NCBI GenBank assembly: GCA_948602995.1
Contig: CAPEBR010000011.1
Coordinates: 75,717 to 120,227 of the forward strand
Origin: an uncultured Dorea sp.
GTDB lineage: Bacteria > Bacillota > Clostridia > Lachnospirales > Lachnospiraceae
Length of the DNA: 44,511 nt
Direction: 5' to 3'
The stretch's first letter is position 1, and each line of letters opens with the position of its first letter. Under the pieces are notes generated by a model. That model ran no database searches and was not told where the DNA came from. It was given only the letters and a program-made list of their open reading frames with translations. The translations under genes and the position numbers were made by a program. Below are positions 9,036 to 17,421 of this stretch, one piece after another.

Positions 9036-11426
9036 ATGAGGAATAAAAAGGTATGGCTGTTCTTGCTTGTGTTTGCAGGTTTTCTGTTTCTGACAAAACC
9101 ATTTACAGCATATGCAGAGGAATTCAGCGGTAAAGTAGACAGGACCATGTATGGACATGGGTATATGGACTGGAAGATTGACAATGAAGGCAAACTTACT
9201 GTAACGGGAGAGATCATATCAGACAATTTTGGCTGGGTTGGATCTAATACTACCCCGCCGTGGTCTGAATATCGTGATTATATTCTGTCTGCGGAAATCA
9301 GTGTAAAAGGGATTCGGAATGTAGGGAGCTTTTTTCGGGACTGCCAGAATCTCCAGACAGTCGATCTGAGCAAATTCGATACAAGCCTTTTAAAAAATGT
9401 AGATTTTATGTTCTGTGGCTGCAGCAGTTTAAAGAGCATAGATCTGGGAGCGCTTGATACGAGTCATGTCAAAAGTCTGGAAGGAATGTTCAATAGCTGC
9501 AGTAGCCTGACCAGCCTGGACGTAAATGTATTGAATACAGAAAATGTTAAGAATATGAGTGGGATGTTCCGGGGCTGCAGCGGTCTCGTCAGTCTGGATG
9601 TAAGTGGACTGAATACAGAAAATGTAACCGATATAAGCATGATGTTCAGTAACTGCAGCAGTCTGACCGAGTTAGACCTAAGTAACTTTAATACCAGTAA
9701 GGTTACAAGTATGTACAGCCTGTTCTATGGCTGCAGCAGTCTGAAGAGAGTGAATTTAAGTAGCTTTGATACCAGTCAGATTACAAGCCTCCGCACAATG
9801 TTTTCTGGCTGTAAAAGTCTGGAAACATTGGATTTATCCAATTTTAACACAGGAAATGTCACTGATATGTATGAAATGTTTGCAGAATTTAATTGTACTG
9901 CGGGCCTGGACTTAAGTGGACTTGACACAAGAAACGTCACAAATATGTATGGGATGTTCAGAAGCTGCGAACTAAATGAATTGGATCTGAGTAGCCTGGA
10001 GACTGGCAAGGTGGAAAACATGGACGTTATGTTTTACATGTGCCATAATCTGGAGGCCTTGAATTTAAGCGATCTTGACACTCAGATGGTTAAAAAGATG
10101 AGTTCGATGTTCCGGGGGTGCAGCAGTCTGACAAGATTGGATTTAAGTAGCTTTGATACAAGCCAGGTTACAGATATGCGTCTTATGTTTGATGGGTGCA
10201 GCAGCCTGGAGGAAGTGAATCTTACCAGCTTTAATACAGGCCAGGTTCAGGATATGTTCAGCATGTTTGCAGATTGCAGCAGTCTGAAGATGCTGGATCT
10301 GAGTAGTTTTAATATAAGCCAGGTGCGTGAGATGCACTGGATGTTCCGATACTGTAGCGGGCTTGAGGTTCTGGATGTAAGCGGCTTTGGGGCGAACCAG
10401 GCTGAGAACCTTGAACAGATGTTCTCAGCCTGTAAGAGCCTGAAGTCACTGAATCTCGGAAATTTTGATACAAGCCGCGCAACGAATATGGAGTTAATGT
10501 TTAGCAATTGCAGCAGTCTGGAATCCTTGGATCTTACCGGTTTTGATACAGGAAACGTAACAGATATGAGGCTGATATTTGCTGAGTGTACGATGCTGAA
10601 AGAACTGGATCTGAGTAGCTTTGATCTGGGAAAGTTAACGGAAAATCCGTCCTTATATCGCGGCTGTGATAGTCTGACAGTTCTCAAAACACCTGTGAAT
10701 GTGAAGATTGAGATGGGAGTTCCGATAACAAACAAAGGATATATCTGGCAGCAGGAAGATGGTACAGAGGTGAAAAGACTGCCATTAAACACTTCGCATA
10801 GTATTACCATCAGAAAAGTAAAAAAACCTACAGGCAGCGGATCCGGGACATCTAATCCGCCTGAACTTGGTGTTATTGGCTCGGCAGGCAGTACGAAAAT
10901 AGTGAAGATCAGCAGCATAAAAATTACCGGCCCATCCTCTAAAATCGCAGCCGGAAAAAAGATTACCCTGTCAGTGGGTATTTATCCGTCCAATGCTTCG
11001 AACAAAGAACTTGTATGGAAGACCAGTAATAAAAAGGTTGCAACAGTAAGCCAGAAGGGCGTTGTCACCATGAAAGCAAAATCCGGAGGGAAAAAGGTAA
11101 CAGTCACTGCTGCAGCAACAGATGGAAGTAATGTGAAGAAATCCTTTACCATCACTTCCATGAAAGGCGTGGTGAAAAAAATAGCCATTTCCGGTAAAAA
11201 GACAGTGAAGGCGGGAAGGACATTGAAGCTTACTGCAAAGGTCACAGCCACAAAGGGTGCGAATAAAAAGCTGAAATGGACAAGCGGCAATAAAAAATAT
11301 GCAACGGTAAGCAGCAGCGGTAAGGTATCCGCGAAAAAGGCCGGGAAAGGGAAAAAGGTAAAGATTACGGCAGCTGCAACGGATGGCAGTAAGAAAAAGA
11401 AGACGGTAACGGTTTCAATTATCTAA
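9036..11426 (+). CDS. Secreted BspA-family protein with 17 DUF285 repeats and two Ig-like domains
   Basis: 796 residues. ATG 9036 is preferred over the in-frame ATG 9027 because AGGGGG (9021-9026) is 9 nt upstream of 9036 but abuts 9027. A signal peptide (VWLFLLVFAGFLFLTKPF, then AYAEE) is followed by a cap and about 17 repeats of 26 residues with the pattern L..LDLS.FDTS.VT.M..MF..CSS (DUF285, PF03382). The C-terminus has two lysine-rich BIg_2-like domains joined by SMKGVVKK, nearly the same cassette as the next gene. Family knowledge: surface repeat proteins of gut and oral bacteria, in some cases adhesins; the ligand here is unknown. It lies 82 bp after its upstream neighbour with no clear promoter, so co-transcription is likely. 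Confidence 0.85.
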   Translation: MRNKKVWLFLLVFAGFLFLTKPFTAYAEEFSGKVDRTMYGHGYMDWKIDNEGKLTVTGEIISDNFGWVGSNTTPPWSEYRDYILSAEISVKGIRNVGSFFRDCQNLQTVDLSKFDTSLLKNVDFMFCGCSSLKSIDLGALDTSHVKSLEGMFNSCSSLTSLDVNVLNTENVKNMSGMFRGCSGLVSLDVSGLNTENVTDISMMFSNCSSLTELDLSNFNTSKVTSMYSLFYGCSSLKRVNLSSFDTSQITSLRTMFSGCKSLETLDLSNFNTGNVTDMYEMFAEFNCTAGLDLSGLDTRNVTNMYGMFRSCELNELDLSSLETGKVENMDVMFYMCHNLEALNLSDLDTQMVKKMSSMFRGCSSLTRLDLSSFDTSQVTDMRLMFDGCSSLEEVNLTSFNTGQVQDMFSMFADCSSLKMLDLSSFNISQVREMHWMFRYCSGLEVLDVSGFGANQAENLEQMFSACKSLKSLNLGNFDTSRATNMELMFSNCSSLESLDLTGFDTGNVTDMRLIFAECTMLKELDLSSFDLGKLTENPSLYRGCDSLTVLKTPVNVKIEMGVPITNKGYIWQQEDGTEVKRLPLNTSHSITIRKVKKPTGSGSGTSNPPELGVIGSAGSTKIVKISSIKITGPSSKIAAGKKITLSVGIYPSNASNKELVWKTSNKKVATVSQKGVVTMKAKSGGKKVTVTAAATDGSNVKKSFTITSMKGVVKKIAISGKKTVKAGRTLKLTAKVTATKGANKKLKWTSGNKKYATVSSSGKVSAKKAGKGKKVKITAAATDGSKKKKTVTVSII
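9351..10670 (+). repeat. Tandem array of about 17 units of 78 bp (DUF285 repeats)
   Basis: Each unit encodes about 26 residues beginning L..LDLS and ending MF.GCSS. Most units keep exact length; units 7 and 8 deviate by one or two residues. The repeats are diverged at the DNA level, so this is an old array rather than a recent expansion. Confidence 0.8.
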
Positions 11427-11430
11427 TGAC

Positions 11431-11467
11431 TGCGGGCAGCTATGAAGGCGCTGAATGGCTGCCTGCA
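11431..11467 (+). other. Hairpin between the third and fourth surface genes
   Basis: TGCGGGCAGC (11431-11440) pairs with GCTGCCTGCA (11458-11467), ten pairs with one wobble. It sits between the stop codon at 11426 and the proposed start at 11486, with no T-run. Position and form resemble the hairpin at 3531-3573, which suggests a shared role in intercistronic mRNA processing. Confidence 0.5.
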
Positions 11468-11485
11468 AGAAAGAGAGAATGGAAA

Positions 11486-14400
11486 ATGGATCAGTGTATT
11501 AAAAAGCGGCTGATAGCTATGAGCCTAAGTATTGTAATGTGTTTTGGATTATGTGGGACTGGGCTGGCTTCTGATAGCGCAGTGGCACAGGAGGTGCAAG
11601 GAAGAGCAGTACAGCTAAGGAATCCGGTAATCACAGCAGACAACAGTATGAAAGCAAAGCAGAAGGTTACATGGGACTGTGTGTGGTTCGGCAGTTATCC
11701 GCAGGCAGAGGTTGTACCTTCGTCAGAGGATTATGCTTCAGTGAAGGAAGACATGCGGACCGAAAAAGAAGTGATTGAGGATGACAGATTGTTCCGTACT
11801 TTACAAAATCTGGATGAATCAGTATGGGATGAGAACGGAGATACAGAGGTGAGCGGGAGTGTATACCGCCGGCTGAAAAAGAGTGAGGCAGTTTACTCAA
11901 CATCTGGATACAGCAACCATTATGACTGGCAGTATGAGACGGATGCCTATCATTATTTTAAATATGAGCCGATTAAATGGCGGGTATTAAAGGTGGAAGA
12001 TGGTCAGGCGCTTCTTCTGTCAGATATTGCGCTTGATAATCAAAAATATCATACAGAAGCAGAAAACATCACATGGGAAAAAAGTACGATTCGGAGCTGG
12101 CTAAATGGATATGGAGCGTCATATAACGGGCAGGGAATTGATTACAGTGCCAAAAGCTTTTTCAACTGTGCATTTTCTGGGGATGAAATCTTGTCAATTG
12201 TGGACACATCTGTAGTAAATAATGATAATTCCCATTACAAAACTGTAGGAGGGAAGGACACAGAAGATAAGATTTTTCTTTTATCAGAATCAGAAACCTA
12301 TGGAGAGAATGCAGTCGTGCATGGATTCTCTGCTGAGTGCGAGCTGCTTGATGAGGCACGCAGCTGTAAGAGCAGTATTTATGGAAAAGCAATGGGGATA
12401 TGGAGTAATGATAGTAATGAGTATAAAGGATGCTGCCACTGGCCGCTGCGTTCACCTGGAAATATGTCACAGCTTGCTGTCAATGTGTATGATACAGGCT
12501 ACGTGAATATCTATGGACGTAATATTTATGGGGAAACATACGGAATCCGTCCGGCACTGAATCTGGATTCTGAAGCCGGTCAGTGGAAATATGCAGGTAC
12601 AGTCTGCTCTGACGGGACTGTGGATGAGAATGCAGAAGGAGAGGATGAACCTGGCGGCGATGAACCGGCGGAATTCCTTTCTTTTGATGTCCATGCTATC
12701 GTAGGAAATATGCTTCCAGTACGGCAGCTTGCGTTTATGTGGACAGATGAATATGTAAATCCAACTGGAAATATGCGCATTAAAGTAAAAAATGAAAGTT
12801 CTCCTGACGGAGGAAGCAATACCGGCACATCTGGAGGAGAAAACGTAGAGAATGTAGAGGTTACATGCATACTCCCTGAAAATATGTATCTGATATCAGA
12901 TGATTTTGCAGAAGATGTGGACGAGGGAGTATGGAGTACCGTTATTCCAACCCTTGCCCCAAAAGAGACGAAGACATTCGATTTGCAGGTGAAGATTAAA
13001 GAAGAGAAAATGCGGCACTATTTTGGCGACACATCAATTACAGTATATGTTACCGGAGATCCGGAGCAGCATGTAACAGAGTTTCCGGTTGTTTCCAATT
13101 CTCTGATTCCATTTACCATACAGAAGGACAACAATTCTTTTTCCAACGGAAATATGGGCAGTAAATTTAAGGAATGGACTTATGAAACAACGACTGAAAA
13201 TCTCGACCGTCTTGCTGCGAATAAGCACGAGCGCAACAGTCTGTTAAAGTTTATGGAGACAACACCGCATACTGGAAGCTGTGAAGGCATCTGTGCACTG
13301 ATGGGGCTTGTATTCCAGGGAAAGATCAGACTTGAAGATCTGGGACAGGAGGTTCAGACTTTCTATGAATTGGAAATGAACAAGGCCCTGATGCATACAG
13401 TGAACTATTATCAGTTGTTTCAAAAGACATCCAGGTACAAGGCTGACGGGAGTATAAAGATGAAAGGCTTTGGAAAAACATCAAAATCAAAGAGAAGGGA
13501 GGTTATGTCAGACTTTATAGATGCGGTAAAAGAAGATCCGGTTCTTGTTCTGTATTCATATGAGTATCAGGGGAAAGAAGAGAGCCATGCGGTACTGGCA
13601 GTGTCGGCGCAGGAGGGGAACAGCGGGGAACCAGATGTTATAAAGATCATTGACCCCAATAAGACAAAGGCTCTGGATACATACTCTGTACCTGAGGATG
13701 GTGACTGGATGAATATGGAGATCTTCAACAGTTTAGGCACAATGAAAAGAAATATAACCATTTTCAACTACATTACGCTGGACAGCTTCCTGAAGAAGCT
13801 GGGGGATAAGCATGACGGAAGTGAATTAACAAGGGTGGAGTACTGCGGTCCCGACTCCTTTACGCTGATTGCAGGAAACGGTAAGTCATTAAAGATCCAG
13901 GGGGCAGAGATCACTGGAAATACGGAGCTGATAGAGGAATTCAGTACGATTGGAGAAGGAAGTACCGTGCGGTATTATATAGAGCTTCCAAAGGATACTT
14001 CATATTCGGTTATTCCGTCGTCTGAAAATATAGATATTAGTATCTGCAATGACGAGATGTTTGCGAGTGTTGATGTATCCGGGGCAGAGCAGATTGACTG
14101 TTCGGCAGAAAATGGTATTGCCATAAAGGGAACAGATATTGTCCAGAAATCATTCATTTCAACAAAGGATGAAAACAGTACCATGCTTTCGGTCAGTGGT
14201 AATGCTGGAAATTCACTGGTAATTCAGCCGACATCAAAAGGTACAATCGTCTCTGCCAGTCATGCAAAAGGAATGTCAGCTGTGTCATATGGAGATGGGG
14301 GGAATAGTACCTCTGCGATTCCGGATGACTCAGCAAATGTATTGGTACAGACTGGAAAAGATGGAGGAATTGCCTTAAAGGATCCGTCCGGAAAAGATGA

Positions 14401-14944
14401 GATAGAAAAGAATACACCCGTAAAAGTCCAAAGGATAAAAATATCCGGAATTTCCAAAAAAATTGCTGCAGGCAAAAAGATAAGGCTGGAAGCATCTGTT
14501 CAACCCTCTAATGCCAAAAATAAAAATGTGACCTGGAAATCCAGTAATACAAAGATTGCAAAAGTGAATCAGTCAGGTATAGTTACGCTGAATAAAAAAT
14601 CTGGGAAAAAGAAGGTGACCATTACGGCTTTCGCCGCTGACGGAAGCGGTGTTAAGGCAGCTTACAAGATCACATCCATGAAGGGCGTAGTAAAGAAGGT
14701 AGCTATTACAGGAAAGAAAACCATAGCAGCGGGAAAATCCCAGAAGCTGAAAGCTAAGGTTACGGCTGCAAAGGGGGCAAATAAAAAACTGCAGTGGAAG
14801 AGCAGCAATATGAAGTATGCCACCGTAACAGGTTCCGGTAAGGTGAAGACAAAAAGAGCCGGGAAAGGGAAGACGGTAAAGATTACAGCCATGGCAACGG
14901 ATGGAAGCGGAAAGAAGGCATCCGTAAAGATTAGATTAAAATAG
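11486..14944 (+). CDS. Secreted DUF6273 protein with likely papain-fold cysteine peptidase domain and Ig-like tail
   Basis: 1152 residues from ATG 11486, chosen because a signal peptide follows (MDQCIKKRLIAMSLSIVMCF...) that resembles the one of the gene at 3611; upstream in-frame residues are not signal-like. One DUF6273 module spans about 61-370 (VTWDCVWFGSYPQ ... YGIRPALNLD). Residues about 560-760 carry TGSCEGICALMG (Cys599), ESHAVLAVSA (His701) and IKIIDPNK (Asp723/Asn725). That order and spacing is what papain-fold peptidases of the C39 kind show. Two lysine-rich Ig-like domains (about 975-1152) closely match the tail of the preceding gene. Peptidase activity is inferred and could be lost. 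Its target might be neighbouring surface proteins or host protein. Confidence 0.75.
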   Translation: MDQCIKKRLIAMSLSIVMCFGLCGTGLASDSAVAQEVQGRAVQLRNPVITADNSMKAKQKVTWDCVWFGSYPQAEVVPSSEDYASVKEDMRTEKEVIEDDRLFRTLQNLDESVWDENGDTEVSGSVYRRLKKSEAVYSTSGYSNHYDWQYETDAYHYFKYEPIKWRVLKVEDGQALLLSDIALDNQKYHTEAENITWEKSTIRSWLNGYGASYNGQGIDYSAKSFFNCAFSGDEILSIVDTSVVNNDNSHYKTVGGKDTEDKIFLLSESETYGENAVVHGFSAECELLDEARSCKSSIYGKAMGIWSNDSNEYKGCCHWPLRSPGNMSQLAVNVYDTGYVNIYGRNIYGETYGIRPALNLDSEAGQWKYAGTVCSDGTVDENAEGEDEPGGDEPAEFLSFDVHAIVGNMLPVRQLAFMWTDEYVNPTGNMRIKVKNESSPDGGSNTGTSGGENVENVEVTCILPENMYLISDDFAEDVDEGVWSTVIPTLAPKETKTFDLQVKIKEEKMRHYFGDTSITVYVTGDPEQHVTEFPVVSNSLIPFTIQKDNNSFSNGNMGSKFKEWTYETTTENLDRLAANKHERNSLLKFMETTPHTGSCEGICALMGLVFQGKIRLEDLGQEVQTFYELEMNKALMHTVNYYQLFQKTSRYKADGSIKMKGFGKTSKSKRREVMSDFIDAVKEDPVLVLYSYEYQGKEESHAVLAVSAQEGNSGEPDVIKIIDPNKTKALDTYSVPEDGDWMNMEIFNSLGTMKRNITIFNYITLDSFLKKLGDKHDGSELTRVEYCGPDSFTLIAGNGKSLKIQGAEITGNTELIEEFSTIGEGSTVRYYIELPKDTSYSVIPSSENIDISICNDEMFASVDVSGAEQIDCSAENGIAIKGTDIVQKSFISTKDENSTMLSVSGNAGNSLVIQPTSKGTIVSASHAKGMSAVSYGDGGNSTSAIPDDSANVLVQTGKDGGIALKDPSGKDEIEKNTPVKVQRIKISGISKKIAAGKKIRLEASVQPSNAKNKNVTWKSSNTKIAKVNQSGIVTLNKKSGKKKVTITAFAADGSGVKAAYKITSMKGVVKKVAITGKKTIAAGKSQKLKAKVTAAKGANKKLQWKSSNMKYATVTGSGKVKTKRAGKGKTVKITAMATDGSGKKASVKIRLK

Positions 14945-14973
14945 TTTCAAAAAAGAAGAGGTGGAAAATTTTT

Positions 14974-15102
14974 ATGAATTTTCATCCATTGCTGTTGAAA
15001 ACGATTAAAGCTAGATGAGGATGCAGAGTGTCGGTGAAAACAGTCGGAAAGAAGGCCTTTAAAGGGAACAGCTGTCAGCTGACCTTGTACAACACGTTTT
15101 AA
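14974..15102 (+). pseudogene. Decayed remnant of a BspA-type LRR gene
   Basis: A 14-codon frame starts at ATG 14974 behind AGAGGTGG and stops at 15018. In another frame, 15028-15102 reads VSVKTVGKKAFKGNSCQLTL before a stop, which resembles the C-terminal LRR of the gene at 3611 (LKTIGKNAFKGIHAKAKIK). This looks like the two ends of a former surface gene brought together by deletion and frameshift. The similarity is short, so this is a suggestion, not proof. Confidence 0.4.
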
Positions 15103-15137
15103 GGTGTAAAAACAGAAGTAGTATCCAACTAATTTTG

Positions 15138-15166
15138 TTTACAGCCAGGCTGCGATATGGTATAAT
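15138..15166 (+). promoter_or_regulatory. Sigma-A-type promoter for the small coiled-coil gene
   Basis: TTTACA, a 17-bp spacer and TATAAT, followed 34 nt later by the start codon at 15201 with AGAGGGGAG as ribosome binding site. Confidence 0.8.
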
Positions 15167-15200
15167 GCCTTTACTATAATTAAGAGGGGAGCTGTATATT

Positions 15201-15473
15201 ATGAGTGATAACGAGCTGTTACTGGCCATTTCAGAAATGATGGACAAAAAATTTGAATCCAATTTAAAACCTATTGAGAATCGTCTGACAAGGCTTGAAT
15301 TAACGCTTGAAAATAATATTTTGCCTCGGCTGCAGAATATTGAGGCTTGTTATACTGATACATACGACCGTTACAAAAATTATTCGGATAAGATGGATGA
15401 TGCCTTTAATGATATTGAATTGCTAAAAAAGGTAGTGACAGAGCATAGTGAAAAATTGGAAAAATTAGCATAG
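15201..15473 (+). CDS. Small coiled-coil protein of unknown function
   Basis: 90 residues, charged, with no signal peptide or membrane segment. Heptad-like spacing (IENRLTRLELTLENNILPRL and DIELLKKVVTEHSEKLEKL) predicts a two-part coiled coil, probably cytoplasmic and oligomeric. It has its own promoter, a good ribosome binding site (AGAGGGGAG) and a terminator, so it is a real single-gene unit. I do not recognise a named family; similar short coiled-coil proteins occur in Lachnospiraceae, but I cannot assign a role. It converges on the ATPase/nuclease gene at 15555 and shares the terminator with it. Confidence 0.75.
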   Translation: MSDNELLLAISEMMDKKFESNLKPIENRLTRLELTLENNILPRLQNIEACYTDTYDRYKNYSDKMDDAFNDIELLKKVVTEHSEKLEKLA

Positions 15474-15508
15474 TATATAAGAGCGACAGTCCGAAGTTCT
15501 CATTTGTA

Positions 15509-15560
15509 CCATAGATGACGGGGCAGGCGGTGATAATCACCGCCTGCCCCATCTCTATGG
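15509..15560. terminator. Bidirectional stem-loop between convergent genes
   Basis: GGGGCAGGCGGTGA (15520-15533) pairs perfectly with 15537-15550 around a 3-nt loop; the outer segment CCATAGA (15509-15515) pairs with TCTATGG (15554-15560). There is no T-run on either side. The very strong stem between two convergent genes supports a shared terminator or transcript-end stabiliser. It overlaps the last codons of the reverse-strand gene. Confidence 0.65.
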
Positions 15561-17135
15561 CAGGAAATATCTTTCTATGATACAACTGTGAGATTTGCCC
15601 TTATCATCCTTCGAATAATCCACACCGACAAGCAGTATTTCGCCAGTATACTTTTCGAGAGTCTGTGTATATCGCCTGTCTTTTATCTGCCGTATTGCAG
15701 TATCTGCCGATTTGTTATATTTCAGCTCTATTACGAGTGCGGGTTTTCCAGCTGCAGCAGGCAGCGGTAAAAATACAATGTCTGCAAATCCGTGCCCTGA
15801 CGGCAGTTCCCGGATCATGAGATAATCCTTCCTTGCGCTGTAATAGGCAAGACTTATGGCGCAGGCAAGGGAGTTCTCGTCATTGTAAGTCAAGATGGAG
15901 GCGACTTCTGTATGTGCTGTGTCAAGCCCTTCTGCAACTCTTTTCTCATCACCTTGCAGAGTTGCTTCCAATAGTTTTTCAGAAGCATTCAGAACGCGCA
16001 TAATCTCGGACCAGCCGCCTGCGCTCATTGCATTTTCAAATTCATCTGCAATTTCTTTGTTGGGGATAAATGCTTCCCTGGCTTCAAGATCATATCCTAG
16101 ATAGCCAAGATGGATGAGTAGTGTCAGTACATCGTCCCTGGTCTTAAATGTTTTCATATCGTTCTGGAAGCTGAGAGTATTCAATCTGACATGTTCACCG
16201 CCGAGCATTCTTACAATAGCTGAGCGAAGTCCGTCAAAATTCATATCCATATAGATTTTCAATGCCTCATAAGTCTCGGTTGAGGTCCAATAATTCGAAA
16301 AACGCCGGCACTTCATTGCTGCCACAACGGATCTCGGATTGTAAATATGCTTGAATTTCTGAAAACGGTAGCCGTCATACCAGTGGCTTGTCTCAGAAAA
16401 ATCCATATCATATTGCTGGCACAGACTTTTGACCTCTTCTTCTGTAAATCCGGTATATTCCTCAAAAACATCGGGACTCGTCATGGAGTATTCCCAGAAC
16501 ATATTCAGAGCAGAATGTTTTCCATATTTTTTGACAGGAAGGATGCCTGTCATATAAGCAAGTGCAACATAAGGCTGGTCTTTTAGGAGCCCTCTGAGGA
16601 AATCAAGGTATTGCTTCTGCAATTCCTCATCCTGTTGCCGTTCCCTTATGACACAGTCCCACTCATCAATTAGAAAGATAAATTTTTTACCTGTTTTTAC
16701 ATAGATTCGTTTTAAGGTGTCAGCCAGTCCTTTATCCTTCCTGGTAAGATGATTCCCGAATTCTTCCCAAATCTCTTCCAGAACCTCCTGCTCCAGATAG
16801 TCTGTAACACTTCGCTCTTTTGCACCGATCAGAAATTGCTGCATATTCAGAAAAATTACGTCGTATTGATTCAGATGTGCTTCAAAGCTGTCATACTGCT
16901 CAATTGCTTTTCCCGTGAATAATTCCCTGGAATCATACCCGCGGCTGTAATATGCAGCAAGCATCTTAAGAGCCATGGACTTTCCAAAGCGGCGCGGTCT
17001 GCTGATGCAGACATATTTTTCCTCTGTATTGATCAGCTCATTTGTACATGCGGCAAGTCCGGTTTTGTCTACATATATCCGGGAGCAGATTGATTCCAGA
17101 AAACCGTCATTTCCCGGGTTTAAATAGATTCCCAT
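15555..17135 (-). CDS. AAA-ATPase-like protein with C-terminal PD-(D/E)XK nuclease-type domain
   Basis: 526 residues from ATG 17135, preceded by AAAGGGG at good spacing; the upstream in-frame residues lack this. The N-terminal part matches the AAA-ATPase-like family (PF09820): a Walker A variant SRPRRFGKS with Lys52, and a Walker B-like FIFLIDEWD. The C-terminus matches the PD-(D/E)XK family formerly called DUF1703: Asp452 in GFADIVF and Glu470/Lys472 in VIELKYN form the expected triad. These proteins are abundant and multicopy in Bacteroidetes and Clostridia; their function is not established. Nucleic-acid cleavage is inferred from the intact triad. It is transcribed alone from a strong promoter. 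Confidence 0.85.
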   Translation of the reverse strand: MGIYLNPGNDGFLESICSRIYVDKTGLAACTNELINTEEKYVCISRPRRFGKSMALKMLAAYYSRGYDSRELFTGKAIEQYDSFEAHLNQYDVIFLNMQQFLIGAKERSVTDYLEQEVLEEIWEEFGNHLTRKDKGLADTLKRIYVKTGKKFIFLIDEWDCVIRERQQDEELQKQYLDFLRGLLKDQPYVALAYMTGILPVKKYGKHSALNMFWEYSMTSPDVFEEYTGFTEEEVKSLCQQYDMDFSETSHWYDGYRFQKFKHIYNPRSVVAAMKCRRFSNYWTSTETYEALKIYMDMNFDGLRSAIVRMLGGEHVRLNTLSFQNDMKTFKTRDDVLTLLIHLGYLGYDLEAREAFIPNKEIADEFENAMSAGGWSEIMRVLNASEKLLEATLQGDEKRVAEGLDTAHTEVASILTYNDENSLACAISLAYYSARKDYLMIRELPSGHGFADIVFLPLPAAAGKPALVIELKYNKSADTAIRQIKDRRYTQTLEKYTGEILLVGVDYSKDDKGKSHSCIIERYFLP

Positions 17136-17175
17136 TTTAGAGCCCCTTTCTCTAATATAAATCCCTTTGAGAATC

Positions 17176-17204
17176 ATTATATTATATAATGATGTATGCG
17201 TCAA
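17176..17204 (-). promoter_or_regulatory. Promoter of the ATPase/nuclease gene
   Basis: On the reverse strand, TTGACG at 17204-17199, a 17-bp spacer, and TATAAT at 17181-17176. The start codon is about 40 nt downstream. It is divergent from the promoter at 17277. Confidence 0.75.
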
Positions 17205-17221
17205 AAGGTATTTTTCTGCAA

Positions 17222-17233
17222 ATGTTTAAACAT
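17222..17233. promoter_or_regulatory. Perfect 12-bp palindrome between divergent promoters
   Basis: ATGTTTAAACAT lies just upstream of the reverse -35 box and 43 bp upstream of the forward one. It could be an operator serving either gene. AT-rich palindromes of this length arise by chance fairly often, so support is weak. Confidence 0.3.
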
Positions 17234-17276
17234 AGTTTTTAATACTATATAAATTGATATAATAAACCGAAATATA

Positions 17277-17305
17277 TTGACATCATAACCATATAGCATT
17301 AAAAT
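17277..17305 (+). promoter_or_regulatory. Promoter of the FabK/NMO-type gene
   Basis: TTGACA, a 17-bp spacer and TAAAAT. The mRNA leader would be about 110 nt and includes a second AGGAGG-type sequence followed by a four-codon frame (TTG AAT ACC TAA near 17374), which is probably incidental. Confidence 0.75.
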
Positions 17306-17421
17306 GTGACAGGTAAGATGCTGTATTAGGAGCAGATTATTTGTCTGTGAACCGTAACAGGAGGACGACAGCGTTGAATACCTAAAGTTACAGATTATAT
17401 TTGGAAAAGAGGAGATTATAT

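Noticed and set aside
9351..10670. Regular 78-bp repeats that could look like a CRISPR array
   Set aside because: The repeats are in-frame, encode DUF285 units, and have no unique spacers between identical repeats.
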